64,000 nt of DNA, taken from assembly GCA_014879445.1 (NCBI GenBank), contig JACSSC010000039.1, positions 82,757-146,756 on the forward strand, given 5' to 3'. The notes under the pieces are model-generated. The model did not search any database, was not told the origin of the DNA, and saw only the letters and a list, made by a program, of their open reading frames with translations. The stretch is from Candidatus Competibacteraceae bacterium. Lineage in GTDB: Bacteria > Bacteroidota > Bacteroidia > CAIKAF01. Below are positions 27,296 through 36,783 of this stretch, one piece after another. Positions within the stretch are counted from its first letter, which is position 1. Each line of letters begins with the position of its first letter. A program made the translations under genes and the position numbers.

Positions 27296-30200
27296 ATGCC
27301 GCGAAGATTGATTTTATGGATTGTATGTGTTGTGATTGGCTCGTTACAGCTTGTGGCACAGTCGCAACGCGAAGTTTCGTTTGAGATATTTTGGCAAACA
27401 CCCCAATATCAGCACAGCGAGTTGGGGAATAGAATGGCATTGCATGCGCCACATCTTTCGATAGATGAACAGGGTAGGCCTGTTTACATGATTGAGTTGG
27501 GGGTGGGTTATCCGGTAAAGCAGGTGCAATGGAGAAATATACAAACGATGGTATTGCCTGAGAGTTGGCTGCCTGCGTTGGAAATGGTAGTGATGTGGCC
27601 TGATGCTTTTTCGTTGGAGCCGGTGCGCTACGAGATACGCAGAGAAGAGTTCAATGGGCTGTTGGTGTATCCGTTGCGCAAACAGGCAAATGGTGAGATT
27701 GAAATTTTGATTTCCGGAACGGTAGAAATTATATATGCTGATAAACCTATTATTTCCGGCGAATCGGTTGCCGAAAAGTCAACATCTCAGTCGGTACTTT
27801 CGTCGGGCAGTTGGCAAAAATTGGGAGTTGCACAAGATGGGGTTTACAGGGTAACATACGAAAGCATGTTGTCGAGTGGATTGTTGTCGGGGCCAGTGGC
27901 ATCTGCATCGGTTAAGTTATATGGCAATGGAGGCCGGATGTTGCCTGAGCCGAATGCACAGTTTCGTTACGATGATCTTTTTGAAAATGCCATTCAGGTG
28001 GAGGATGGAGGCGACAATCAATTTGGTCCGGGTGATTATTTTCTTTTTTATGGGCAGTCGCCACACCGTTGGAGCAGAGACCTGACCGACGGCAAATATA
28101 AATATACCCATCATCTGTATGCCGATACAGCATGTTATTTTCTTACGGTGCAGGGTTCTGGAGGCAAACGCATCTCGTTGAAGAATGAAGAGCCCGGTAT
28201 AGCGACATACAGCACAACCTCATCAGATGGTTTTTTTGTGATAAATCAGGAGCGCACCAATTTGATAAAATCAGGTCGCGCTTGGTTTGGCGATTATTTT
28301 AATTTCACGACCTCATTTACTTACAATTTGTCGTTACCCGGTGCTATCAATGGCAGTTTGGCATCGGTCAAAACCCAGCTGGCATCGCGTTGTGTATCCT
28401 GTGGTACCAATATGCTGGTTAAATATAACGGGGTTTCGGCATATTCCTTTTCTATTACGGCTGTGGGGTCATCTTACAATGCTCCGTACGCCAATTATGG
28501 TAGCAGTTCAGGGAATATAACATTGAGTGGTTCACAGCATACGGTTGAAATTATCAGGCAATCGGGGCAGGAGGTATGGTTTGATTTTTTGGAGGTGAAT
28601 TATCGAAAAAGCATTCAGATTTCGTCGGGTCAATTGGATTTTCGCGATTCTACTACCATAGGAAAGGGATTGGTAAGCTATAATGTACAGTCGCCATCGG
28701 GCTCAACGATATGGGATGTAACGCATCCGCTTGAGCCAATGCGTCAGCAGGCCACGTATGGAGGAAGTGGTTATACATTTCAGGTTACGGCAGATACCCT
28801 TCGAGAATATATTGTTTTTGCTCAGGGCGCTTATTATTCACCAACATTTTTGGGTGCAGTAACCAATCAAAATCTACATGGATTGACAAGCGAGTCGTTG
28901 GCGCCCGACCTGATTATCGTTACACATCCGCTGTTTCAGGCACAAGCACTACAGCTGGCCGAATGGCATATAGTGCAAGACGGGATGAAAGTGCATACGG
29001 TGTCGGTAGATCAGATATACAATGAGTATTCATCCGGTATGCAAGATATTACGGCCATTCGCGATTATGTGAAGATGTATATGGACAACCATGCACCCGG
29101 TACAGGTCCTCGATATCTGCTTTTATTTGGCGATGGCTCATTCGATTACAAAACCTATCTGAATCGTACGCAAAACAACACGAATTTTGTGCCCTGTTTT
29201 CAATCAACCGAATCATTTGATCGTGGGGGGCAATCATATACATCCGACGATTTTTTTGGATTGCTTGGTAATAATGAGGGTATAACCGGTAAAATTCAAC
29301 TGAGTTTAACGAATACCATAGATATTGGAATAGGCCGGATACCTGTACGCACGGCTACCGAAGCACAAGGAGTAGTGGATAAGATTATTCACTATGATTC
29401 GAATAAAGCGTGTTATCGCGATTGGCGTAATGTGGTTACACTGATTGCAGATGATATGGAGGCCGGATGGGAAGCCGCATTTTTCTCCAACAGTCAGGCC
29501 ATCGCCTCTCAAATGCAAAATAATTTTCCGGTATGGAATATAGATAAACTATACCTTGATGCCTTTCAACAGGTTACCAATGCCGGTCAGCGATATCCTG
29601 AAGCCGAGCGTTATTTAGCCAACCGGATTCACAATGGCACATTGCTGATTAATTATATTGGACATGGCGGAGAGGCCGGACTTACCAGCGAACGCTTGTT
29701 GGGAATAAATGATGTGAATGAATGGGACAATTTCAACAAATTACCTGCATTTACTACGGCAACCTGCACCTTTACCCGATTTGATAATCCCGAATATCTT
29801 TCGGCGGGCGAATTGATACTGTTGCGACCCGACGGTGGTGGTATTGCGCTTTTTTCAACCGTTCGCGCCATTTCGGTAGTGCCCAATTTCAATTATAAAT
29901 TTTTTCAGGCCGCCTTCAGCTCTATGTCGGATGGCAGCATGCCACGCATGGGCGATGTGATACGTATGGCCAAACAACCGACCAATGATTGGGGCGAACA
30001 AAACATCTTGCTGTTTGGCGACCCTGCATTGGCCTTGGCTTATCCTCGATTTAGGGTGATTACCGATGAAATCAATGGATTGGCTACCGATACAGGTGTT
30101 GGCGCGCCGGCAACAGATACGCTAAGTGCTTCTCAAATGGTTGTTATCAAAGGTCATATTGAAGATACAGATGGAAATTTGATGACGGATTTTAATGGTG

Positions 30201-31147
30201 TGCTATATACAACCGTTTTTGACAAACCCTCCCAATTGGTAACTTTAGCTAATGATCCACAGGCCCAATCCTATAATTTTACTTTACAAAAAAACACTCT
30301 GTTTAGAGGAAAATCATCCGTTAAGGACGGAGAATTTACGGTTAGTTTTAAAGTGCCATTAGATATTAATTATATGACAGGCACCGGAAAGATTAGCTAT
30401 TATGCCCAAAATGAAATATTTGATGCGCAGGGGTATTACAACAACTTTATAGTAGGCGGAGCCGAAGAAAATTGTGATGATGATACCCAGGGACCTCAAT
30501 TACAAATCTTTATGAATGATACCCTTTTTGTGAATGGGGGTATTTGTCATGCCAATCCTGATCTGTTGATTTTGATGCACGACGAAAGTGGAATGAATAT
30601 GACAGGCAACGGCATCGGGCACGATATGATGGCATACATTGATGGAGATTTGAGCAAAGCCCACCGGCTGAACGATTTTTATGAAGCCAACCTGGATGAT
30701 TTTACACGAGGTGTGATACGTTATCCGCTTACCGGGTTAAGTGCAGGTTATCATTATGTAGTGGTACAAATTTGGGACGGATGTAATAATTTTTCGTTTG
30801 ACACCTTGCATTTTGCTGTTACCAATAGCGATCCAGCATTGATTAATGTCATGGCATATCCCAATCCATTTACCACGCAAACCACTATATCTTTTGAGCA
30901 TAATCAAGCGGGGAGTGCAGTATCTTTTGATATTTTAATAACCGATTTGTCGGGCAGATTGGTGAAGCGATGGCAGATAGATGAAGTGCCCGACGGTTTT
31001 CGTCAGATCAATGTAACCTGGGATGGTACGGGTGTGCATGGACCGAGCCGTGCTGCCGGCATGTATGTTTGCAAAGTGTATATGACTACCTCTCAAGGAA
31101 CCGTGTTGACAGGTAGTTGTAAAATAATATTAATCAGAGATAAATAA
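27296..31147 (+). CDS. porU: Type IX secretion system sortase PorU (C25 gingipain-like fold)
   Basis: 'YLLLFGDGSFDYKTYLNRTQNNTNFVPCFQS', 'LLINYIGHGGEAGLTSERLLG' (His), 'PAFTTATCTFTRFDNPEYLSAGELILLRPDGGGIALFSTVRA' (Cys), C-terminal 'AYPNPFTTQTTISFEHN...' CTD. Start revised to ATG 27296 (MPRRLILWIVCVVIGSLQLVAQ signal peptide). Confidence 0.93.
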   Translation: MPRRLILWIVCVVIGSLQLVAQSQREVSFEIFWQTPQYQHSELGNRMALHAPHLSIDEQGRPVYMIELGVGYPVKQVQWRNIQTMVLPESWLPALEMVVMWPDAFSLEPVRYEIRREEFNGLLVYPLRKQANGEIEILISGTVEIIYADKPIISGESVAEKSTSQSVLSSGSWQKLGVAQDGVYRVTYESMLSSGLLSGPVASASVKLYGNGGRMLPEPNAQFRYDDLFENAIQVEDGGDNQFGPGDYFLFYGQSPHRWSRDLTDGKYKYTHHLYADTACYFLTVQGSGGKRISLKNEEPGIATYSTTSSDGFFVINQERTNLIKSGRAWFGDYFNFTTSFTYNLSLPGAINGSLASVKTQLASRCVSCGTNMLVKYNGVSAYSFSITAVGSSYNAPYANYGSSSGNITLSGSQHTVEIIRQSGQEVWFDFLEVNYRKSIQISSGQLDFRDSTTIGKGLVSYNVQSPSGSTIWDVTHPLEPMRQQATYGGSGYTFQVTADTLREYIVFAQGAYYSPTFLGAVTNQNLHGLTSESLAPDLIIVTHPLFQAQALQLAEWHIVQDGMKVHTVSVDQIYNEYSSGMQDITAIRDYVKMYMDNHAPGTGPRYLLLFGDGSFDYKTYLNRTQNNTNFVPCFQSTESFDRGGQSYTSDDFFGLLGNNEGITGKIQLSLTNTIDIGIGRIPVRTATEAQGVVDKIIHYDSNKACYRDWRNVVTLIADDMEAGWEAAFFSNSQAIASQMQNNFPVWNIDKLYLDAFQQVTNAGQRYPEAERYLANRIHNGTLLINYIGHGGEAGLTSERLLGINDVNEWDNFNKLPAFTTATCTFTRFDNPEYLSAGELILLRPDGGGIALFSTVRAISVVPNFNYKFFQAAFSSMSDGSMPRMGDVIRMAKQPTNDWGEQNILLFGDPALALAYPRFRVITDEINGLATDTGVGAPATDTLSASQMVVIKGHIEDTDGNLMTDFNGVLYTTVFDKPSQLVTLANDPQAQSYNFTLQKNTLFRGKSSVKDGEFTVSFKVPLDINYMTGTGKISYYAQNEIFDAQGYYNNFIVGGAEENCDDDTQGPQLQIFMNDTLFVNGGICHANPDLLILMHDESGMNMTGNGIGHDMMAYIDGDLSKAHRLNDFYEANLDDFTRGVIRYPLTGLSAGYHYVVVQIWDGCNNFSFDTLHFAVTNSDPALINVMAYPNPFTTQTTISFEHNQAGSAVSFDILITDLSGRLVKRWQIDEVPDGFRQINVTWDGTGVHGPSRAAGMYVCKVYMTTSQGTVLTGSCKIILIRDK

Positions 31148-31158
31148 AACCAGATTCC

Positions 31159-32484
31159 ATGAATACAATTAAATCAAGTGAGATTACTATATTTGCCTTT
31201 CGAATGAATACTATGTTTTTAAATAGAATACAAACCGGCTTGTTGCTAGCTCTAACATCAGGGCTGGCATTAGCACAACCCTCCGAGCAGGATTTATCAA
31301 ATCTTGGAAGTCGAACCATCACGACAGCAGTACCTTTTTTGATGATTTCGCCTGATGCCAAAGCAGGTGGTTATGCCGATCAGGGTGTATCTACCGAGCC
31401 GGATGCTAACTCCATGCACTGGAACGTGGGAAAATTGGCCTTGGCTGATAAAGACATGAGCATAGCGGTATCATACACACCTTGGTTGCGCCAATTGGTG
31501 CCGGATATCAACTTAGCTTATTTGGGTTTTTATAAAAAAATTGGCGGAAGAACATGCATAGGAGCATCCATTCGATATTTTTCGTTGGGAGATATCACTT
31601 TTACCGACAACAATGGGAATACCATCGGGCAATACAACCCCAACGAGTTTGCCATTGATGCCGGTGCCTCTCTTAAACTCAGCGATCACTGGAGCGGAGG
31701 TATTGCTTTTCGCTTTATCTATTCCAACCTTACCTTAGGGCAAAATGTGCAGGGTGCTGCTACCAATCCCGGATTGGCCGGTGCAGGTGATTTGGGTTTC
31801 TTTTATCAGAATCCCGACAAAAAACTGTTCAAACGCCCTGTTACTTGGCGCTTCGGCTTTTCGATAACCAATATCGGTAATAAAATTAAATATTCAGAAA
31901 CGCAACCCGATGGAGATTATATTCCGATTAATTTGCGATTTGGAACCAGCAATACCTTGCAAATAGACAAATTCAATAAAATTACGATTTCGTTGGAGTT
32001 GTCTAAATTAATGGTGCCTTCTAATCCAGTATATGAGCGCGATTCGGTTACAAATAATGTGGTGTATGGCCCCGATGGCAAGCCGGTTATTTTGGCAGGC
32101 ATGGATCCTAATCGTAATGTGATTGCCGGTATGTTCTCTTCTTTATGGGATTCGCCAGCCGGATTTGAGGGCGAAATGTCGGAGTTTACGATTTCTTCTG
32201 GTGCCGAATATTGGTACAACAATTTGTTTCGTGCCGCTTTTGGCTTCTTTTACGAACCTAGAGTGAGTGGCAATCGTCAGTACTTTACTTTGGGCGCAGG
32301 TGTGCGTTACAAAATTTTTGGATTGGATTTTTCTTATCTAATCCCAACAGTGCAACGTAATCCGTTGGAGCATACCGTTCGATTTACGCTTTCATTCAAC
32401 TTCAACAGCTTGAAGAAAAAGACATCCGACGGTGAATCAACACCCAAAAAAGGGAAAAACAAAGCGCCAATAAACGCAAACTAA
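31159..32484 (+). CDS. porV: Type IX secretion system outer-membrane protein PorV (LptO)
   Basis: 'RTITTAVPFLMISPDAKAGGYADQGVSTEPDANSMHWNVGKLALADKDMSIAVSYTPWLRQLVPDINLAYLGFYKKI' characteristic; directly downstream of porU. A later in-frame ATG (31201) may be the true start. Confidence 0.95.
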   Translation: MNTIKSSEITIFAFRMNTMFLNRIQTGLLLALTSGLALAQPSEQDLSNLGSRTITTAVPFLMISPDAKAGGYADQGVSTEPDANSMHWNVGKLALADKDMSIAVSYTPWLRQLVPDINLAYLGFYKKIGGRTCIGASIRYFSLGDITFTDNNGNTIGQYNPNEFAIDAGASLKLSDHWSGGIAFRFIYSNLTLGQNVQGAATNPGLAGAGDLGFFYQNPDKKLFKRPVTWRFGFSITNIGNKIKYSETQPDGDYIPINLRFGTSNTLQIDKFNKITISLELSKLMVPSNPVYERDSVTNNVVYGPDGKPVILAGMDPNRNVIAGMFSSLWDSPAGFEGEMSEFTISSGAEYWYNNLFRAAFGFFYEPRVSGNRQYFTLGAGVRYKIFGLDFSYLIPTVQRNPLEHTVRFTLSFNFNSLKKKTSDGESTPKKGKNKAPINAN

Positions 32485-32486
32485 TA

Positions 32487-33362
32487 TTATTTTTTTACAA
32501 ACATCCCTTTCAGGGTATCGCCTTTCTTGAATAATGTTAGGATACCATTCGCTGTATCTTTTAGCATTCGCATATACCATTTATTTTCGGCCATTTGTCT
32601 GATTTTTTCATCATCACTTTCTCTGCTAACAGGTTTAGCTGAGGCAATATGATGACTGATTTTAATTCGGCTGATGCTGATGCCGGTTGTTTGCAAATGC
32701 ATGACGTCAAATCCATGTTTCTGAAACAAAAACCGGAGCGTGCGTGGTGTATAATAGCAAAGATGCTCGGGATAAGTTACAACATTCCATTTGTTGCCAG
32801 TAATAATTCGGCTCAGCGAATTGAAGTTGGGTGTGGTAATATACACCAAACCGCCTGCTCTGAGCAGCGTAGCAAAGTGCTGTATATCTGTATGAGGGTT
32901 ATTGATATGTTCAATCACCTCAAAAGAGGTAATCACATCAAAAGATTGTGGATTGTAAAGATTAGGATTCAGCGGCCCTTGCTTCATAGATATACCTTTT
33001 TGGGTACAAATTTCCATAGCGCGATCTGTAAATTCGGTACCATGCACCTCCCATCCGCGTTTTGCTGCTTCTTCCAAAAAATATCCGATACCACAACCGA
33101 CATCCAATATTTTTCCGGTTTTTCTGAACGGTTCAAAACGATCGAGTAGCTCATGATAGCGTTTTATGGTAATCGGGCTTAAAAAATCGTTTCGGCCATA
33201 TCCCTGATAGTGCTTCATTAAGGTAGATTCGTCGGGAATAAGTCGTGCAAAAATAAAAGAGCAAGCTTTGCATCGAGCCAAGTGCGCTCTTTCCCATCCT
33301 TTGATATCAACAGGATGTGGATGATTACATAACGGACAATATGTAAATGAATGAGAATGCAT
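32487..33362 (-). CDS. Class I SAM-dependent methyltransferase with N-terminal zinc-binding motif
   Basis: 'CPLCNHPHPVDIKGWERAHLARCKACSFIFA', 'GKILDVGCGIGYFLEEAAKRGWEVHGTEFTDRAMEI', 'FDVITSFEVIEHINNP'. Confidence 0.9.
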   Translation of the reverse strand: MHSHSFTYCPLCNHPHPVDIKGWERAHLARCKACSFIFARLIPDESTLMKHYQGYGRNDFLSPITIKRYHELLDRFEPFRKTGKILDVGCGIGYFLEEAAKRGWEVHGTEFTDRAMEICTQKGISMKQGPLNPNLYNPQSFDVITSFEVIEHINNPHTDIQHFATLLRAGGLVYITTPNFNSLSRIITGNKWNVVTYPEHLCYYTPRTLRFLFQKHGFDVMHLQTTGISISRIKISHHIASAKPVSRESDDEKIRQMAENKWYMRMLKDTANGILTLFKKGDTLKGMFVKK

Positions 33363-33367
33363 GAATA

Positions 33368-34744
33368 TTAGTGAAAGTATTGCGGCTGAATATTAGCTTG
33401 CTTTTTCTTAATTACTATATGGTTGAGTATCATAAAGAAAATGATAAAAAAAGGCAGCATTTGTATTTTGTAACGCACCAAAGCACCAAAGTTGGCAGTA
33501 GTTAGACCAATGATAAATGCAATAAGAATGCTGAATATAAGGCAAAAGCTGAGAATCGGATTGCGGAACGGTTCTGTGAACAATCGAAAGCGCAATTTGG
33601 CTAACGAATACAAAGTAAAAAGTAATAAAGCCAGATTTTCCAGCCCTGAGATTAATACAACCGGGCTTCGGGCTTCCCATATATAAGGCCTGAACAATCC
33701 GGCATTGATGGCTGCCGGTGCTTTTTTCAAAATGCCGGGTATGGTAGGTTCGAAAGTTCCGATATTGAAATTGTTTTTTCCGTATGCATCTTCGCGAAGC
33801 AAATCTTGCTGAATGATGCTGGCTTGATTTAGTACCCTGTCGGCACTGTAATATCCTAAATTAGTAGAAGACCTGATATATACAACTAACATAAGCATAA
33901 CCATGATAGACAACGCTAAAGGAAGCGCCATGATGCGAAAAAACCAGATGCGAATACGCTGCACGCGTTCAAAAGTAAACCAAATAATGAGGCCGGGCAT
34001 GAGTGCCAAAAACAAATAGGGTTTGATGCGAAGTAGCAGTAATGAAAATAAAATCATCCACATGATAGTAGAAAAACTGCCGCTTCTTTCCATAAATATA
34101 CGATGAGCATATACAATAACTAAACTGATACTAAAGATAGAAATGGTATCTTTCATAATGCCCGAACCCCAAAAGAAAAATGAAGGTGTGTAGAATAAAG
34201 CCCAGGCAAACTGCTTGTATAAGTCAGGAAATAATTGAACGAACAGATTGTATAATCGCCATATTCCAAAATAACTAAAAAATGACATCAGGATGGTAGA
34301 AGTAAGAAAATTACCACCGGTAAGAATGGCAAGCACACTGGCTATACGAATAACATTGAAGTTTTCGGTTTTAGTTATCAGATGATAGGGAGGCCAGTAA
34401 GTGTGATTGTTGAAATAGGAAAAATATTTTTCGGGTGTAATTTTAAAAATCATAAGTTCGAAAAAGCGTTCAGGATTATAGTAAAACAGGTTTTTCATGC
34501 AGGTCGCACCCGAATAATAATCAATCGTGTCGCCTCCTTTATAATAGTATAGATACACCATACCGAATGCCACTCCGCCAAAAATCTTAACGAATAATCC
34601 TTTGGCAAAGTAGGAATAGTGAATAAGCGATTCTTTTTTTTGCGATTGAATAATCAATCCATATATCATTAAAAGAATAATAATAATACCTGAGAGGGCA
34701 TAATCAATGGGCGCCAGTGAGAGAAAATAATATTCTTTAGCCAT
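33368..34744 (-). CDS. Polytopic membrane protein (possible polysaccharide polymerase/glycosyltransferase-like)
   Basis: 458 aa, about 10 hydrophobic helices; genomic neighbours are surface-glycan genes; no diagnostic motif. Confidence 0.5.
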   Translation of the reverse strand: MAKEYYFLSLAPIDYALSGIIIILLMIYGLIIQSQKKESLIHYSYFAKGLFVKIFGGVAFGMVYLYYYKGGDTIDYYSGATCMKNLFYYNPERFFELMIFKITPEKYFSYFNNHTYWPPYHLITKTENFNVIRIASVLAILTGGNFLTSTILMSFFSYFGIWRLYNLFVQLFPDLYKQFAWALFYTPSFFFWGSGIMKDTISIFSISLVIVYAHRIFMERSGSFSTIMWMILFSLLLLRIKPYLFLALMPGLIIWFTFERVQRIRIWFFRIMALPLALSIMVMLMLVVYIRSSTNLGYYSADRVLNQASIIQQDLLREDAYGKNNFNIGTFEPTIPGILKKAPAAINAGLFRPYIWEARSPVVLISGLENLALLLFTLYSLAKLRFRLFTEPFRNPILSFCLIFSILIAFIIGLTTANFGALVRYKIQMLPFFIIFFMILNHIVIKKKQANIQPQYFH

Positions 34745-34795
34745 CCATTTAGTTTCTGTTAAACGCTTTCATTGGTTACATAAAGATAATGGATG

Positions 34796-35914
34796 TTACG
34801 ATATTTTTTTTAATTTACGGTAGGTTTTGTAAAGAAATTCTAAGAATCGCTGATTGTTTGGATAATCTTGATGTGATAGAGGGGGGGCGGACATGATTTT
34901 ATTTAAGTCATCTTCAGAAATATCTAATTTTTTGCAGATATATGCTTTATCAGCGGAGGCCCGTTCTGAATCATAGATGGGTTTGGAAAGTTCATTTAAA
35001 GCTTGTTCACGACTAATTTTTCCATTACAAATTTGTGTAGAAAGCGTAGCCCTGCGGTAGTCAATGTTGAATTTATTCGGAAGAATATAAGATTGAACAA
35101 AACGCGTATAAATAGATTCGTAATGTTTGCCACCGTAATATTGCCAGCCGAGTTGATCTATCAAAAGTTTCATGGCTTTTTCTTTATCATAATCCACAAG
35201 GTTCAGCAGATAAATGATACGAATTCGTTTGAAATATTTATAATACAACTCTTGTAAAAATCCAAAGAGCGGAATACGTATGCGTTTGGATTTGCCATAT
35301 TTACGTTGAATGGATTTGATATATCGCAAATCTTTGGCATCATAATGCCAACTTTTAGGCAAAATTCCTTCGGTGGCGAAGTTGCCACCACTGATGATGT
35401 ATTTCACACCGTATCGAGCGGCGACCTGATGCATTGCACCCAAAATAGCAATGTCGGTAGGCGTTTCGAGTTCGGGTACTGATGCCTTGAGAAAGGAGAG
35501 TTGCAGGTCGCGAAAACTTTCCCAATCCAAAACAAAGCTCTCATAATCAAAGCCCAGTTTTTCAACGATGTTGCGTATGTTCTTTACAGAGATGTCGGAG
35601 TTCCATCCATTGTCCATGTGCACACTTAATACACGCAATCCGGCCTCTTTGCAAACATAAGCAGCATAGCAGCTGTCAACGCCACCACTGATTCCAAGCA
35701 CACAATCGTATTGCGCATTTTGGGATGTTGATTTGATTTCATGCACCAATGCCAAAAATTGTTTGTTGCTTTCCTCGCCTCTGTATGTGCGGTGTGACGT
35801 GTTCTGAAAATAGTCGGTGCAATGATTGCAATAGCCATTTTCGTCAAAAGTGATGAAAGCATCGCTGGTATCCATCACACATCTTCTGCATTGTTGATAA
35901 GGATGTCGGGTCAT
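34796..35914 (-). CDS. N-acetyl sugar amidotransferase (WbpG/PseA-like)
   Basis: 'CRRCVMDTSDAFITFDENGYCNHCTDYF', PP-loop 'YDCVLGISGGVDSCYAAYVCKEAGLRVLSVHMDNGWNSDISVKNIRNIVEKLGFDYE', 'KYIISGGNFATEGILPKSWHY'. Confidence 0.93.
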   Translation of the reverse strand: MTRHPYQQCRRCVMDTSDAFITFDENGYCNHCTDYFQNTSHRTYRGEESNKQFLALVHEIKSTSQNAQYDCVLGISGGVDSCYAAYVCKEAGLRVLSVHMDNGWNSDISVKNIRNIVEKLGFDYESFVLDWESFRDLQLSFLKASVPELETPTDIAILGAMHQVAARYGVKYIISGGNFATEGILPKSWHYDAKDLRYIKSIQRKYGKSKRIRIPLFGFLQELYYKYFKRIRIIYLLNLVDYDKEKAMKLLIDQLGWQYYGGKHYESIYTRFVQSYILPNKFNIDYRRATLSTQICNGKISREQALNELSKPIYDSERASADKAYICKKLDISEDDLNKIMSAPPLSHQDYPNNQRFLEFLYKTYRKLKKIS

Positions 35915-35981
35915 AAGGTTTAAATTTCTGCTTAATGAGAAATTTGCATAAAAGTAATGCGAAAAAAATAAATATGCATCA

Positions 35982-36734
35982 TTAGATAGAAAAAAGTGAT
36001 CGTGTATTTGTGGGATAAGTAATCAGAACACCATTTCCTTTTAAGACGAATAAACTACCGGCGGCCAAACCATTTACGGGCACCTGATGGTAAGTATCAA
36101 TCAGGTGATGGATAGTACCCGCTCCGCCTAGTGCCACAATGGGTGTTTGAACGGATAGAGCAACCGACTGAAGGAGTGACAGGTCGTATCCGGTTCGCAT
36201 TCCGTCTCTGGTTACGGATTGAATGATGATTTCTCCTGCACCCATAGATTCGATGAGTTGTGCGTATTGAACAGGGTCTTGTGGTATGATCTTGTTTGCA
36301 TTCAGATAGCAAACTTTTTGCTTCCCACTCCAAGTTTGTTTCACATCCATGCAAACCACGATGGATGATGAACCGTATGTTTCGGTGCAAGCTCTGATAA
36401 ATTCAGGATTCGTTGCGGCTTCTTTACCAATCACTACTTTCTCTGCGCCTGCCTGCAGGAGGGATTTGATGGCTGAGATTGAGTTAATCCCTCCGCCAAC
36501 AGCAAAAGGCATACGAGCTTCTTCACCTACTTTTTTTACAAATTGAGGCGAAATGCTTCGCTTTTCCCTGCTGGCATCTATATCAAGAAATACCAATTCG
36601 TCGGCCATTAGTTCATTAAATATGTGCACTGCGTTGATGGGGTCGCCGATATAAATTGATTTTCCGAATTGCTTGGTTTTTACAAGCGCTTGTTTTTTTA
36701 GCAGCAATACCGGAATGATGCGTGGCCTGTACAT
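35982..36734 (-). CDS. HisF2/AglZ-type imidazole-glycerol-phosphate-synthase-like acetamidino modification protein
   Basis: 'MYRPRIIPVLLLKKQALVKTKQFGKSIYIGDPINAVHIFNELMADELVFLDIDASREKRSI...MPFAVGGGINSISAIKSLLQAGAEKVVIG' ; sits next to WbpG-like gene. TATCTTTG -7-like motif at 36753-36760 (minus). Confidence 0.9.
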   Translation of the reverse strand: MYRPRIIPVLLLKKQALVKTKQFGKSIYIGDPINAVHIFNELMADELVFLDIDASREKRSISPQFVKKVGEEARMPFAVGGGINSISAIKSLLQAGAEKVVIGKEAATNPEFIRACTETYGSSSIVVCMDVKQTWSGKQKVCYLNANKIIPQDPVQYAQLIESMGAGEIIIQSVTRDGMRTGYDLSLLQSVALSVQTPIVALGGAGTIHHLIDTYHQVPVNGLAAGSLFVLKGNGVLITYPTNTRSLFSI

Positions 36735-36783
36735 GGTTTTTTGATATGATTACAAAGATAAGCGGATGAAATGAATATCGCAG

